Of a DNA stretch of 55,370 nucleotides, positions 1-12,100 are shown piece by piece (positions within the stretch are counted from its first letter, which is position 1; every line of letters begins with the position of its first letter). Origin of the DNA: Zygnema cylindricum (Eukaryota > Streptophyta > Zygnematophyceae > Zygnematales > Zygnemataceae); assembly GCA_037447655.1 (NCBI GenBank), contig JBBHKE010001598.1, positions 110,597-165,966 on the forward strand, given 5' to 3'. The notes beneath the pieces are model-generated. The model saw only the letters and a program-made list of their open reading frames with translations. It did not search any database and had not been told where the DNA came from. The translations under genes and the position numbers were made by a program.

Positions 1-209
1 AGAACAAAAAAAACCTATAAAAAACCATCAAAAATGACAAGAAAATGTATAAAAAAAGTAAAAAAATGTGCAAAAAATGTCAAAAAGACTTATGAAACAC
101 ATGAAATTACGTTTGTAAACTTCAACTTTCAGCAACACATGTCCAAATTGGAACACCAAAAGCTTTTTTTTTTTTGAAGTAGACAAAAATTCATAGAATT
201 GCTTCTTAC

Positions 210-3112
210 CCTAAAATTGGTACTTTTTCCCAATAACCAAACATTCACTTTTCGAACGACTGCTTGGTTCAAAGGATTTGTCTTATTCAACTGGATTCTG
301 CAAAATAAAAAATAAAAAGAAAAAACAAATAAATAAACGCCCTTTGTTTTTATTAGTATGCAATAGATTATGACCAAATTGTACCAGAAACACCCTAGTT
401 TTTTTGCAGTTATCAATTTATGCTGATTTTATCTCACAAACTATCCTGCGAAAAGTAAATTCTCAAAACTATAACGTCTTTCAAAATTTAAAAAGAGAGA
501 TAGAAAAGTGAGGCAGTCAAAAAAAGGAGGAAAACCTGAGAAAATATATAATTTTACTCTCCAATATTCCAAAGATTTTCCGTAAAAGTGCCTAAATTGA
601 ATGAAATTATAGAAAAAATGAAAGAGTTCACTTTATAATTTTCCTGACTTTTTTTTTTACCACCCAGGTTTCGAACCAAAATATTTGGTCAACTATTTAC
701 GTAAACATTTAATAAAATGAGTACTATTTCATAAACATCATTTTTTTGTCAGAAAATTCCGGCTAATGACTGCATACCAGTTTCCATAAAAACAACAATT
801 TCCTGCAAATTCTCAACCTTAACTCTCTCAATCGCTTAGTCTCAGTCTCTTAGTTCCGTATCGTACAACAGAATTAACATAGAATCAGTACCAGCCTACC
901 GCATATAAGCAACTTTCAATTGGTCGACAAATTCCTCCGCCCCGGAAACAAGATCGGTTTTTGTTTTTTCGTCCATTCGATCAAAACCTCCCATATCTTT
1001 CAATTTTTCGAGTCCGACCAAAGCTCCCTCGACCCTTTCGAAGGCGTCTCGAATGCATCGGAAACAATCGTCCAGAAGTTCCCTTATTCCCTGAGACAAA
1101 AATTGAAAAAACATGAGAAAAATTGTGAAAATTCGACATGAAAATCAACTGAAAATCGGCAGAAAATCAGCAGAAAGTCAACATTAAAATCAATAGAAAA
1201 TCGACAGAAATCGACAGAAAAAAATTAACGAAAAAATGATAGGAAATCGACAGGGATAGAAAAATTGACTGAAAATTGATAGCATTTATATAATATAGTT
1301 AAAACGGAATAAATCTATCGCAAATTTCAAGTGGTTGTAATACATGTGAAACAGGATTTAGAGACTTTATGTTCTAAAGAAAAGCCGTTAAAAAGCGGTA
1401 AAAAGTGGTGACGAGAAATTGTAAAATAAATAAAATTGTGAAGGAAAAAAAAATCATTTCGAAATGGAATTGCCAATTACTTGCATAACTTACTATTTTT
1501 ATCAAAAACTTCTACCTGAAAAGATTGCATTAAAATTATATCAAATTTAACTTCTACTTGAAACAAAAAATAAAATAATGCAGCATATAGCTTTTATTGC
1601 AACGTTTATCTTTAGAATAATTTATAATTTTACTGTAGTGAACTTTCACCTTGAATTGCTATTAACGTTAATAACACTAATTCGGTGCCGATTTTATTTC
1701 GGCCCTGAACATGAAATAGCGTTAAAATACCTTTTTTTTTTCTAATTTGGTAAGAAGTTAAGAATATTCCACATTGTTAAGACTTAAATTGGAATAAATA
1801 ATACTAAAGTAAAGTAAAACCAAACTATATATTTGTTTATATGATATATTTCACTCGCTTACCATCATATTAACATCATGTCAACATATACATAAACATA
1901 ACAGCATAGGAAGTGTGAAGTTTAACACAGAAACGCAATTTCAATGTAATTTACAAATTTAATGCAAAACCCAAATTAAAAATTGATATTCCTTTCCCTT
2001 CCCTCCTCCAGAAAACTGACCTCATCTGGCAAAACTTCTTTAAGTTCCTTGAGACTGTCTCGATCCGAAGATTCTTCAAAAATGTCCGCCATGTCTTCCC
2101 TCTTCTCCCTCTCCTTCAACTCCAAAATTCGATGTCGAAGAATTTCCATTATCGTTGAATCTCCTTTCTCTGATTCTCCAAACCGGATTGCCTCTCTCAT
2201 AACAAAACTTAAATCCTTTTCCATACTCCATTCTTCTTCTCCATTTTCCTGTACTGCTGAGCTGTCATCTAATTCTAAATCTGAATCTGTATTCGAACCT
2301 GTTTTCGAATCATTTTCCGAATAAAACCCAATTTTCGATTCAAACCCAATTTTCAATTCGGCTTCCGAATTTTCTAAAATCGTTTCTGGGTTTTTTGATT
2401 TTGATTCGAATTTCAATGCTGTTCCTGTTTCTTCTATTTTAGATTCCGAAATTGATTCCAATTTTGAATCCAATTTTAATCCCAATTCCGATTTTAATTC
2501 CGATTCCGATATCGATTCTCGATTCGCTTTCGATTCTAATCCTGATTTAATTTCCGGATTTAAATTTACATCTGACTCCAACATTAAAGCGATTTTCTCT
2601 CCTCCTTCATAATTTAAACTCAAACTCAAATTCTCCTCAATATACACCTCTCTCTCCTCCATACCCATGCCGTTCCATGTGTTTTCCGTCGAACTGAAAG
2701 CTATTGCGTTTCCCTCTGTCTGTAAAGAATCACTGCCAAGCTGCCACGTGGCACTTCCCTCTCCATCATGACTCACTCCTTCCTCTCCCGTGGGAAGGCC
2801 CATGGAAGCTTCCGGAGATTTCCACGTGGCATCCATGTATGGACTGCCATGGGAAACTGGCAGAGCTTTGGCGTTTTGCCACGTGGCTTTACCTCGAAGA
2901 AAGGTGGAGCTTTTAGCAATATTCGTTTTGGGAAAATTCGTTTTAGCAATATTCGTTTTGGGAATATTCGTTTTGGGAATATTCGTTTTAATGGAAGAAA
3001 GTGGACCTTTTTTAATTTGGAGGGAAGGAGAAAATGGATGCGAGCACTCTGGTTTGGCGGTGAGGGTAGGTTGGGGAAGGAAGGTGCGAGGAAGGTGCGG
3101 AGAGGAAGCCAT
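210..3112 (-). CDS. Unrecognised, probably plastid-targeted protein (5' part, three exons)
   Basis: I do not recognise the family. Three exons join in phase on the minus strand: 3112-2021 (364 codons), 1090-900 and 297-210. Donors are GAG|GTCAGT, ATGCG|GTAGGC and AGG|GTAAGA; acceptors are TTTGTCTCAG and ATTTTGCAG. The gene continues past the left edge. I start at the ATG at 3112 (MASSPHLPRT...) because it opens a Ser/Thr/Pro-rich, acid-poor stretch like a chloroplast transit peptide; the in-frame ATG at 3301 would only add a CT-repeat-encoded Leu/Ser run. Residues about 35-60 contain a five-fold KTNIP/KTNIA repeat. The middle is a long Glu/Ser/Lys/Leu-rich, probably disordered or coiled region. 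The conserved-looking part begins near LKELKEVLPDE and continues through exon 2 (RELLDDCFRCIRDAFERVEG) and exon 3 (VVRKVNVWLLGKSTNFR). Plastid targeting is inferred from composition only. The coherent splicing makes me fairly sure it is a real gene. Confidence 0.72.
1136..1280. repeat. Degenerate GAAAATCGACAG tandem repeat in intron 1
   Basis: About ten imperfect 11-14 bp units of the form GAAAATC(G/A)ACAG lie just intronward of the acceptor for the exon at 900-1090. The rest of the 930-bp intron is A/T-rich with no coding potential that I can see. Confidence 0.6.
2925..2995. repeat. 15-bp tandem repeat inside the coding exon
   Basis: Five units of about 15 bp (core ATATTCGTTTTGGGA on the plus strand) sit in frame in the first exon of the minus-strand gene and encode the KTNIP/KTNIA pentapeptide repeat next to the presumed transit peptide. 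Confidence 0.75.
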
Positions 3113-3139
3113 GACTGGAAGAGAAAATGGAAAAAAAAA

Positions 3140-3292
3140 CAGTTGATGGAGAGAGAGGGAGAGAGGGAGAGAGGGAGAGAGGGAGGTGAGAGTGAGGGAG
3201 GAGGGGAGGAGAGGAGAGAGTGGAGAGGGAGAGAGGGAGAGAGGGAGAGAGGGAGAGAGGGAGAGGGAGAGAGTGGAGAGGGAGACAAGGAA
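3140..3292. repeat. GAGAGG-type polypurine tract in the 5' leader
   Basis: An almost pure purine plus strand of GAGAGG/GAGAGAGG units lies directly upstream of the proposed start codon at 3112. If transcribed, the minus-strand leader would be a CU tract, which is common in plant 5' UTRs. Overlapping open frames here are repeat-encoded and are not called. Confidence 0.8.
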
Positions 3293-3327
3293 GTGGAGCA
3301 AGAGGTGGAAAAAACTGGGGAAAAAAA

Positions 3328-3455
3328 ATGACGGTCACGTCACATTTTCGGCGAGAGTTTAAGTATAATAAGGACAGTGGGACTTGTCACGTCACGTCAT
3401 GCAATCTGGTACGGCGAGGAAAAAAGGAAACGACATGTTTTATGACGTCATGTTC
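3328..3455 (-). promoter_or_regulatory. Cluster of TGACG / ACGTCA motifs upstream of the 3112 start
   Basis: Within 130 bp there are TCACGTCAC (about 3336), TCACGTCACGTCATG (3387-3401) and the palindrome TATGACGTCATG (3441-3452). ACGT-core sites of this kind bind bZIP factors (TGA/HY5-type) in plants. Position upstream of the minus-strand start and the density of sites suggest a promoter; no TATA box or start site can be fixed from sequence alone. Confidence 0.5.
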
Positions 3456-4206
3456 AGCTAAAGGTACAAAAACCGAATCAAAAATAAGATCGGAGGTTGT
3501 ATCGCCGTACTATTGGACCATTCCATAGAATATTTACATTTTTCGGTATTTACGAAAAGGTCAAAAAATGACATTTATACACTATGGAGATCATTTCGGG
3601 TAGGTGAAATTTTTTGACGGTGAGTTAAAATAATATTTTGCAGTTGATCTAAAAAATGAAATCTAGGGTTTCGGTCGATTCAAAAAGTACAAAATTCAAA
3701 AAGTACAAAGTGACGTGATAAAGTACTGCCATAGGATCAAAACTTTTTGGAAGGAGTCAAAATAATCCGACAGTTTTTGTTTGTTTTTGAAGATTAGATC
3801 TGCAATGTCTAAATATGATGACGTGGCACGTGGCGGTTCTATCGTGAAGTCTTCCCTCTGTGGGGACCACATGACGAGCCGATTAGGCAGATGACCACAC
3901 GTTTAGATAATTGAAATTTATCCGAAAATACTTGTAAAATGAAAAAAGGGGTATAAATATGTGGTCAATCTTGAAGGTGTGAGAATAAAATCAACGAATA
4001 GAAAATCAGTAAATAGTACTACGCCGTTTGTCGTGGCGCAAAGTCGACCAGGATCTACTTCTGACCGTACATAAAGTACAGCGTCAAAAATACGACACAT
4101 CAGCGCACTAAAAAAGGAACGGATGCTGAGAATCGTACCGTCACCCGGTGAACGTAGATTCCGGTATCAAAAAGAACCAAAACGACAAAAAAATGTCTAG
4201 GTGAAG

Positions 4207-4675
4207 CACGGAAATTTATCTATACGGACAAACAATGGTGTCAAGACTGTGGATCCCGAATCCCGATGATCTGGATTTGTTATTTACACCAAGATTCTGT
4301 CGGTTTGTCGGTCAGTCAAAGTGAGTCGTTACCTATTCGGACCAATTAAACATTCGGGACAAAAAATTGGACCAATTAAAACATTCGGACCAAAATGTTT
4401 TACTTACAACCCGTCAGATTCGGAAGATCGGACGGTCGCCGATTAAATTAGTGATCAAAGAAGATCACATGAAAAAGCCCATAACACAACTTACGACAAA
4501 GGCGCCGACCAAAGGCCTACCATAAAAAGTTTAAAAACGCCTACTTTTCACGGAAATTTATCTATACGGACAAACAATGGTGTCAAGACTGTGGATCCCG
4601 AATCCCGATGATCTGGATTTGTTATTTACACCAAGATTCTGTCGGTTTGTCGGTCAGTCAAAGTGAGTCGTTACC
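4207..4675. repeat. Exact 127-bp direct repeat, copies at 4207-4333 and 4549-4675
   Basis: The two 127-bp segments beginning CACGGAAATTTATC and ending GTGAGTCGTTACC read identically base for base and are 342 bp apart. No reading frame, terminal inverted repeat or LTR-type TG...CA ends are obvious. Exact identity in otherwise diverged spacer means a recent duplication, or a product of recombination or assembly. Confidence 0.9.
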
Positions 4676-6122
4676 AGAAAATCGAATTCGATTGGTTCTG
4701 AGTTCTGACTGTTAGTTTGACAAACGAGTGGCTCATATCGTGCCCGAGCGATTCGGCTGTGTGTCGGTGGGTTTAAGAGTAGAGCAAGTATAATAAAGTA
4801 CAGTAGAGAACTGTACCAGACTGTACTGTACTGTACTTTACTGTACAGTGTGTTGTACTGTAGGTATCGCCCAAAAAACTGAAAAAGCATGGTCACCGGT
4901 ATTCGAGAATTTTCAAAAATATACATTTGTATATTCGACAGCACCACCGCCATTCGCGTCAAATATTCCAAAATAATTTCAAAATTTAAAAAGTTTGTTC
5001 TTCATCCAATCAAAAATTTTATATTAGGACGGTGTAGTTGATTTCGATAATATTCTCATGCCATTAATTTCATAAAGGTATCATAAAATAAGGGAAAGAG
5101 GATTGGAATGTTGAATGTACAAAAAACTAGAATCGATTTTTTATAAATGCCCGTTGAGAGGGTAGTTGTCTAAATCTTTTGTTAAAGACTAAAAATGGTG
5201 ACTTCAAAGTGACCAAGTCGTGACAACTTGACGACCTTATTTGATGTAAAAATTCTCCATTTCCCAGGGTTTGTTGTTGTAATAAATGCATAAATATCAT
5301 TGCTATTTTTTGTTATGATTTTGTGAACATTCTTCACTAATGAATTACAAAGAATGCAAGACGAAAAGGAAACTACAATAATAATAATCGACCAATTAAA
5401 ACAATATGTTACATCTTTTATTTATAAGATTGGAAAAAACATCGACGAATTTGTTCACAAAACGTCAACCAATATCAAACTATTTGAAACAAAAGTCAAT
5501 ACAGTACAATTCCTTCTTATTTAAAAAAAGAATCTCTTCTCTCCGTCGTCAATATGTATACTAGAACAATAATCCCTCTCATCAACTCTATTTTGGAACC
5601 ACAATATTGTCGAGTAAAGCCATAGATTGAAACAAAAGGATAAAACTAAAAGCGATAGGATATTTCACAAGATGACAAGAGAACTAGTAAACAGCTAAGA
5701 GAGGATGATTGTTTGAGAAAACTAACGGGTTTTATAAACATTTTAAAACCGTTTTTATTCTCGCTGATGTCATCTTAAGTTGGACACTCAGCCAGGATTT
5801 TGACAAAGGTGAGACTAGAAGGAATGTTCCTAGGTTAAGGAAAATAACTCTGACTCTCTCTCCCGCTCCCTCTCCCTCGCCCTCTCCCTCTCCCATTCCC
5901 TCTCCTCCTTCCTCTCCCTCTCCCTCTCTAATTCAGAATGATTCAATCTTACAGGCAGACTGAAAATGTGTGCACCTGCCAGCCTGTCAAATCCGGTATT
6001 CCGGTATACACCAATTCCGGTAAATAAAACGAGGACTAATAATAGTAATTTTTAGGGTTTTTAATAGTAATTTGGAAACCTAAAAAACATGGAAACCATC
6101 CCCAACACCGCAGTGTTTAAAT
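4676..6122. other. Intergenic spacer, no gene seen
   Basis: A/T-rich spacer between the first gene and the end of the thioesterase gene. It has a short tract of TGTACTGTA/TACAGT palindromic units (about 4795-4865) and a CTCTCC pyrimidine tract at 5857-5935. Short open frames here have no recognisable motif. Confidence 0.6.
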
Positions 6123-9100
6123 TTACAACTTTGAATGAACCTCAAATTTTAATTCACCGTTATCTTTCGAGAGACTCTCTAGTCTCGAGTCTCGGTTGTC
6201 AATACTTTCCGTATTCGCATCGTTTTTGTTATCGTTTTTTGTCGGAAAACCATTGGTTTCAGAAACATTGTTTTCCATCGGTAAATTTGAAATCGATTTC
6301 CCCGTAACTCGAATGAGCCCCTCTTGAGCGACTGAGACGACAAGCTGTAAGCTAAAAAACCGATTTATAAATTACTTACTGCTTGGAAAAAAAAAAATGG
6401 TTTAATTAGTAAAATTTAGAATCAAAGTACTATCTTTAACAAATAAAAGATGCTCTTAACTTTACTGTAGGTCCTTCGATCTGCTCTCTACCAATGTCAC
6501 ATCGGGATCAAAACTCTTGAAACTATCTCACCGAATGTTTTTCCTTTCTTTCCATTTTTTATTTTTTTTTGCCGTCCAGCCAGTTCTGGTACACACTCAT
6601 AAGTTTGGTACAAAATGTCATAAACAAAGTACAAAAAGATGCAAGGACTTTCGGATGCTTGATGACTGATGCTGATCTCGATGCCGCATTTTGAGTGCGA
6701 TTGATGCGATGGCGTGATATTGATGATCCGTGATTGATCCGACTGGTCGATCGATATTTCCATTGATCCCTTTCGGCTTTTTCCTGTCCATTTGTTTAAT
6801 TTCCATCATCACAAAATAGCAAAATGGGGTAAATAATAACAAAATTACCTCGTAAAGAAGCCAATCGTCGGCTCGAAAAGGAAGATGAAACCACATAAAG
6901 AAAAAAAAAAAAAAAAAGATTTCTATCTATCACAACTTAGTCCTACAAAAACTGCGGAATAAATTGCAAAAAAAATGCAAGAAAATTGCAAAAAACTGGG
7001 AAAGAAACTGCAAAGATTGTAAAAACAAAAGTTGTTTTAAAAAGAGCCATTTATTAAAACAGACCAGTGATTAAGAATTGACTACAAAGAAATAAAACAG
7101 AGTTTTATTTCATCGCAACCTTTTTTACAAAAACTGCAAAATAACTGCATAAATACTGCATAAATACTGCAAAAACTGCAAAAACCGCAACCCTAAAAAA
7201 CAAAACTGCAAAAACAAAAACTATTTTAAAAAGAGCCATTATTAAAAGTTTAAAACATACCAGTGGTCAAGACTTGACATGACCAGTTTAGGGTTGGGAG
7301 TGGTAATGCCATGAGGCAAAAGTGCAGTTTTCAAAAAAGTGAAGTCGGAGGCATAAGCTACAACACACCTGTTACTCAAAAAGAGAGAAAAAAATATAAA
7401 AAAATTCAGATAAAAGATTGTAACATCGATATATGGGGCTGTAAAAACACCTATGTCGGAGGAGAAAAACGAAAAACTTCAGATACCAAGATTTTAACAT
7501 CAACATATGGGACAATAATAATTGATATTATGGTGGAAAGCTTCTTCATTTTGTGCCAAAAGCTGGAAATATTGAGCAAAATATTTTTCCTTCCTGCAAT
7601 AAAGTGCTTATCATCTCATACACTTAATCTCCAGTTTAAAAGTCGCTATCCTGAGGTGGGCTTCGAATTTGAACTTTTATTTATTTTTCTATTTTGGTCC
7701 TGTTTTTATCAATTTCATTTTGTGCTTTCCTGGTATCTGACGTCGTTTTTTTTCAACCTCTCATTCCCTTATTTCTTTTGTTTCATAAAACTTTCCTGCA
7801 ACTTAAAGTTACTTTTTAAAACCTGAATAAATCAACCTCCAATTTAAAAGCTCACATAAATTAAGGACTCTAAAAATCACATTCACTCATATGCAACACT
7901 AAATTTGACAATTGAGTAAAATGGGTAAACTTATGAGCAAAATTGGTGGAATGTGAACTCATGTTTAAGCAACAATGGCAAAAAAAAGGTGTCTCCTAGT
8001 TATTTGCCAGCCATTGATTACAGGAAAAAAAATAAAGATGTCAGTTTACAGATTTTTGTCCATAATACATAGCCAACTAGAACATATCATGCATGTGTGT
8101 ATATATATATATATAGGTAATTCGGGAGTCATTTGTAATAAGAAAAGAGTAAAAAAAAAAGATGTCAGTTCAACTAATCTCTGTGCACAAGTTTTTGCTT
8201 CAAATTAAACATAATTTAAGTTACGGACAGAAACTCACGGATGTAAACTGGGAATATCATCGAGTTTTCCACGAGATTTCATCCACACTAATTGCCTGCC
8301 CCCAGCTGTCCCATCATCAAATGAGAAACCAGAAAAAACTCAACTCACTCAAACCTGTGAAAAATAAACGTTTTTTGCGGACCATAAATGAAAAAATGAA
8401 CAAATTTTGAGCTTACTCTTTCCTTCATATGACATAGTTTTTGTTATAAGATACCAATATCCTGCTTAAAGAGCAATTAATTATGCTCCTTCAAATTAAA
8501 CCAAACATTTTAAAAGGAAAAAAAAACAAGGCAGGAGCCTTTCCTATTGAAAGAAAAAATCAGCCATTCTCAGTTCTCAAAAAGAAAGAATTGTTACAAA
8601 TGCACAAATTCCCAGTGTCTCATAATATTTTACATTCAAAAATATCCACCATTCACAGGTAGTCCCAACCATGTCCTCTTAAAAATGAGTCAACATCCAT
8701 TCTCTCCCTCCTTCGTTCAACATCCTTTCTCTGACTCTCGTCCCTCAAAAGTCATTCCACATCCTTTCTCTCTCTCTCTCCCTCCCCTCCTTTAAAAGAG
8801 CAGCAAAAGAGAGCCCATATTTGACACCTGGGATCACGTTTTCCCGGGTCCACTTCATCGATTGGGGAACAAAACCTCAAATCAATCGGCATTGGTCGTT
8901 TTTTTTTGCTCGCGTATTTTCGTCTTATCTCCCTATTAACACCATATATGTACATGAAATAGTCAGAATTCATCATACAAGAGGAGCTATCCTCTACAAA
9001 CACCGACTCTCTTGTCCCTTAAAAAATGTTAAACAAATTTAAAAAACGTAAAGAAAGCCTAAAAAAAGCCCCATGTGTCGTATAAATGACAGGGATTCTT

Positions 9101-12100
9101 AAAAACCACACTGTTTTCCTTTTTCAAACCACTAGATTTTTGATAAACCCTCAACCAATCTGGTGAATTCCCACTACTACTCTCCACAAAAGTCTTATTA
9201 CCGTCCTTCCCTTTCCATACGAAATTAACTCTATTCTTTCACGGACCCAAAAAAAAAAAAAAATGAACTCTACCAAAATAAGGTTTATATGCCCTCATAG
9301 AAACACCCACACGGGAACTCTACTAAACAATAAGGTCCCAGTGACAACCGCATAGAAACTTTACCAACAAAAAAAGGTCTTCTTTTCTCTTTATAAAAAA
9401 TAAATACCCACATAGGAATTCTTGCATCGAAGAGGTAACTAAGTTGTATAAAATCCCACGAAGGAACTTCATTGGGAGGAGGACAACCGGAAGGCATGGG
9501 AGCTTGATGCTCCAAACCTTCCTCCGCCCTCTGAAAATTTCCAATTTTCCAAAAAATCATATAAGAATGAAGGAATATTTTCATGTTCACCTTTGACACG
9601 GACTCTCCAATGAGCGTGCTTATTTTCTACTCTAACTCCCTCGCTCGTGCAATAAAGCTCTTTACCGCCCTCCCCCTCCCTCTTTCCCTCCCCCCCTCTC
9701 TCTCTCTCTCGCTCTCTCTTGCTCTCTCCCCCTCTGTCCCTGTCTTACAAACTAGCCTTTCCATTCACCAGATGATGCAAATGTTTGCAACTAACTCATC
9801 GTAGAGTTCATTGTGACATCAATACAAAATTCTCCAACTATTTGATAGAAGACACTAATTTTATTACTATTGACATAATATGACAAAACGAAATAACATC
9901 GTTGCTTCCCAACTTACTGAAATTTCTGCAACCAAAGCAGTTCACCTTTTCTGTGATCTGAAAAGTGGGTGAACCTCGTATCACTATTGGAGTCCACACT
10001 ATTTACGAACAAAATCCATTTAAATGGTTTATAACCAATTCTTTTTGTTTTTGACGCTTATATGAGTAACCTAATAATAACATGTTATTGTAAGATTATG
10101 CAATCTTTAATGTTATAAGCAAGTGCTAGAAAAACAGTCGCGTTTCTACTGTAAGCCTTTAGTCTTTAAGGGGAGTTAAGAAAATCCCTGTATGACAAAA
10201 CTGGAGGGCATTTGGTAAATTGTACTGACATTAGTGTGGATTAGCAATGTAAGTCAAAAATAGTAGAATCGCCAAAAAAACCCACACAAATAGTGTGTGA
10301 AACAGACTGTCTCCGCATAATTAGAGGGAGAACACATGAGAGGATAAAACAAACCTGGAAAGAGGCATGCATACTGAAAATGCTTCGTCCTTTCTGAATC
10401 GCGACAACTTGTCGTACAGCAAATGATGTCCCGTCACGAACTCGTGTTACTTGATATACAATGGGAACTGAAAATGCGAAAATAATATGAGTTATAGATG
10501 CATTACTCACATCTAAGAGTGAGGTTTTTGTGTTGGCAAGTTCATGATTGATTTGTCGTTGCTAATCCACACTTATGTTGGTACAATCTTCAAGGACTGA
10601 ATGTCTCCACGCTATGTTTTATACTAAATAATTTCTATTTTCTATTAACCTCAAAAAAAAAACAAATTGGATTTAGTTTGTAAATTGCCTAGACCCAAAT
10701 AATAGTGGTAACCGATGTGCTGATTCTGAAAACATAGCTTAAGTGAAATATGAATGTCTAAAACACGATAAACAATAAATAAGATAAGATCTAAACGTCG
10801 ATGACATGTTTCACTTCCTTGATTAAGGAAAACCCTTTGTAATACTTAAATTCTTTTGTAACCCGAGTCAACGACCTTTCTCTCCTCTTTTTTAAGATGC
10901 AAGAATATTCACTATGACAACAGGTGAACTACCTGAACTCTATTCGGAGCTCTTCAAAACTTGCTTTTGTGATTTGTAAACTATCTACAAACTTGTTTAA
11001 ATCACAAACTTGATTTAATGAAGGGCTTAGATGTCACTCTCCCTATCTGTCACCCTCCCTGTCTCTCTCACTCTCACTCCCACAAGAATAATTTCTCACG
11101 AGGAAATGGAAAGACTTCACATGCGGTACAGTGTTTACCACCACAAGTTGAATTCAAAGGATGTACAAATCATGTTTTGTTAAAACAAATTTGTTTTACG
11201 CTTTTGAAAGCTCAAATTATTTCTGTTTTTCACAAAAAAGCGTTCATTTCAATATATGAAGGCATCAACTAAGACTCCCAATGTGGTATCTCGCTCAACA
11301 CTACTAGTGAAATCCATACTGTTTATAAATTGTGTTTGTAAAGTTTTATAGTTCTGGTTATTGAACCCAAAATATTACTAGAGGTAGAGAAAGAGTGAAA
11401 GGCAGAGGGAGGGGGCGAGGGAGAGGGAAGAGAGAGGCAGATTGAGAGGAGAGGGAGAGGGAAGGGGAATAGCAGATTGAGAGGGAGAGGGGAGAGAGGG
11501 CAGATTGAGAGGAGAGGGAGAGGGAGGAGGGGGAAAGGCAGATTGAGAGGGAGAGGGAGAGGGAGAGGGAGAGGGAGAGGGAGAGGGAGAGGGAGAGGGA
11601 GAGGGAGAGGGAGAGGGAGAGGGGGAGGGACTAAAAAGTAAACCACAACCTTTGACTGATTTTGTTTTTGTTGATTCCCAAAAAGCTTCTAATTTGCATT
11701 ATCAGTCTCCTAAAACCCGAGAAGAACAAAATACTGAGACTAAAAATGGTTTTTTTTTTCAATCTGAGCGTTCATAAGAACTATTTCCTTGCAAATTAAT
11801 CAGACATTCTTAACTACTCTCAATTCAAAATAAGCAACATGACTGAAATCTCATTCCCAAGAAATTGAGTGAAAAAAGAAAAAACCGAAAAAATAAAAAA
11901 GAAAGAGAAAAAGAAAAAGAAAAAGAAAATTAAAAAAATCACCTTTTGGATCTCCTGCAACAAGGAAGTACGAATGGAGGCTATGTACCATGAGTGATTT
12001 GTCCACCGAACGGAAGGCAGAGGCCAGGGCCTACGTAAAAGCACAGAATAATTTGATACAAAATACAAAATAACCCAAAATAACTTAAGAATGTCGAATC

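Noticed and set aside
6089-6307. Plus-strand 72-codon open frame
   Set aside because: It is the antisense shadow of the last thioesterase exon, which ends in SKL on the minus strand.
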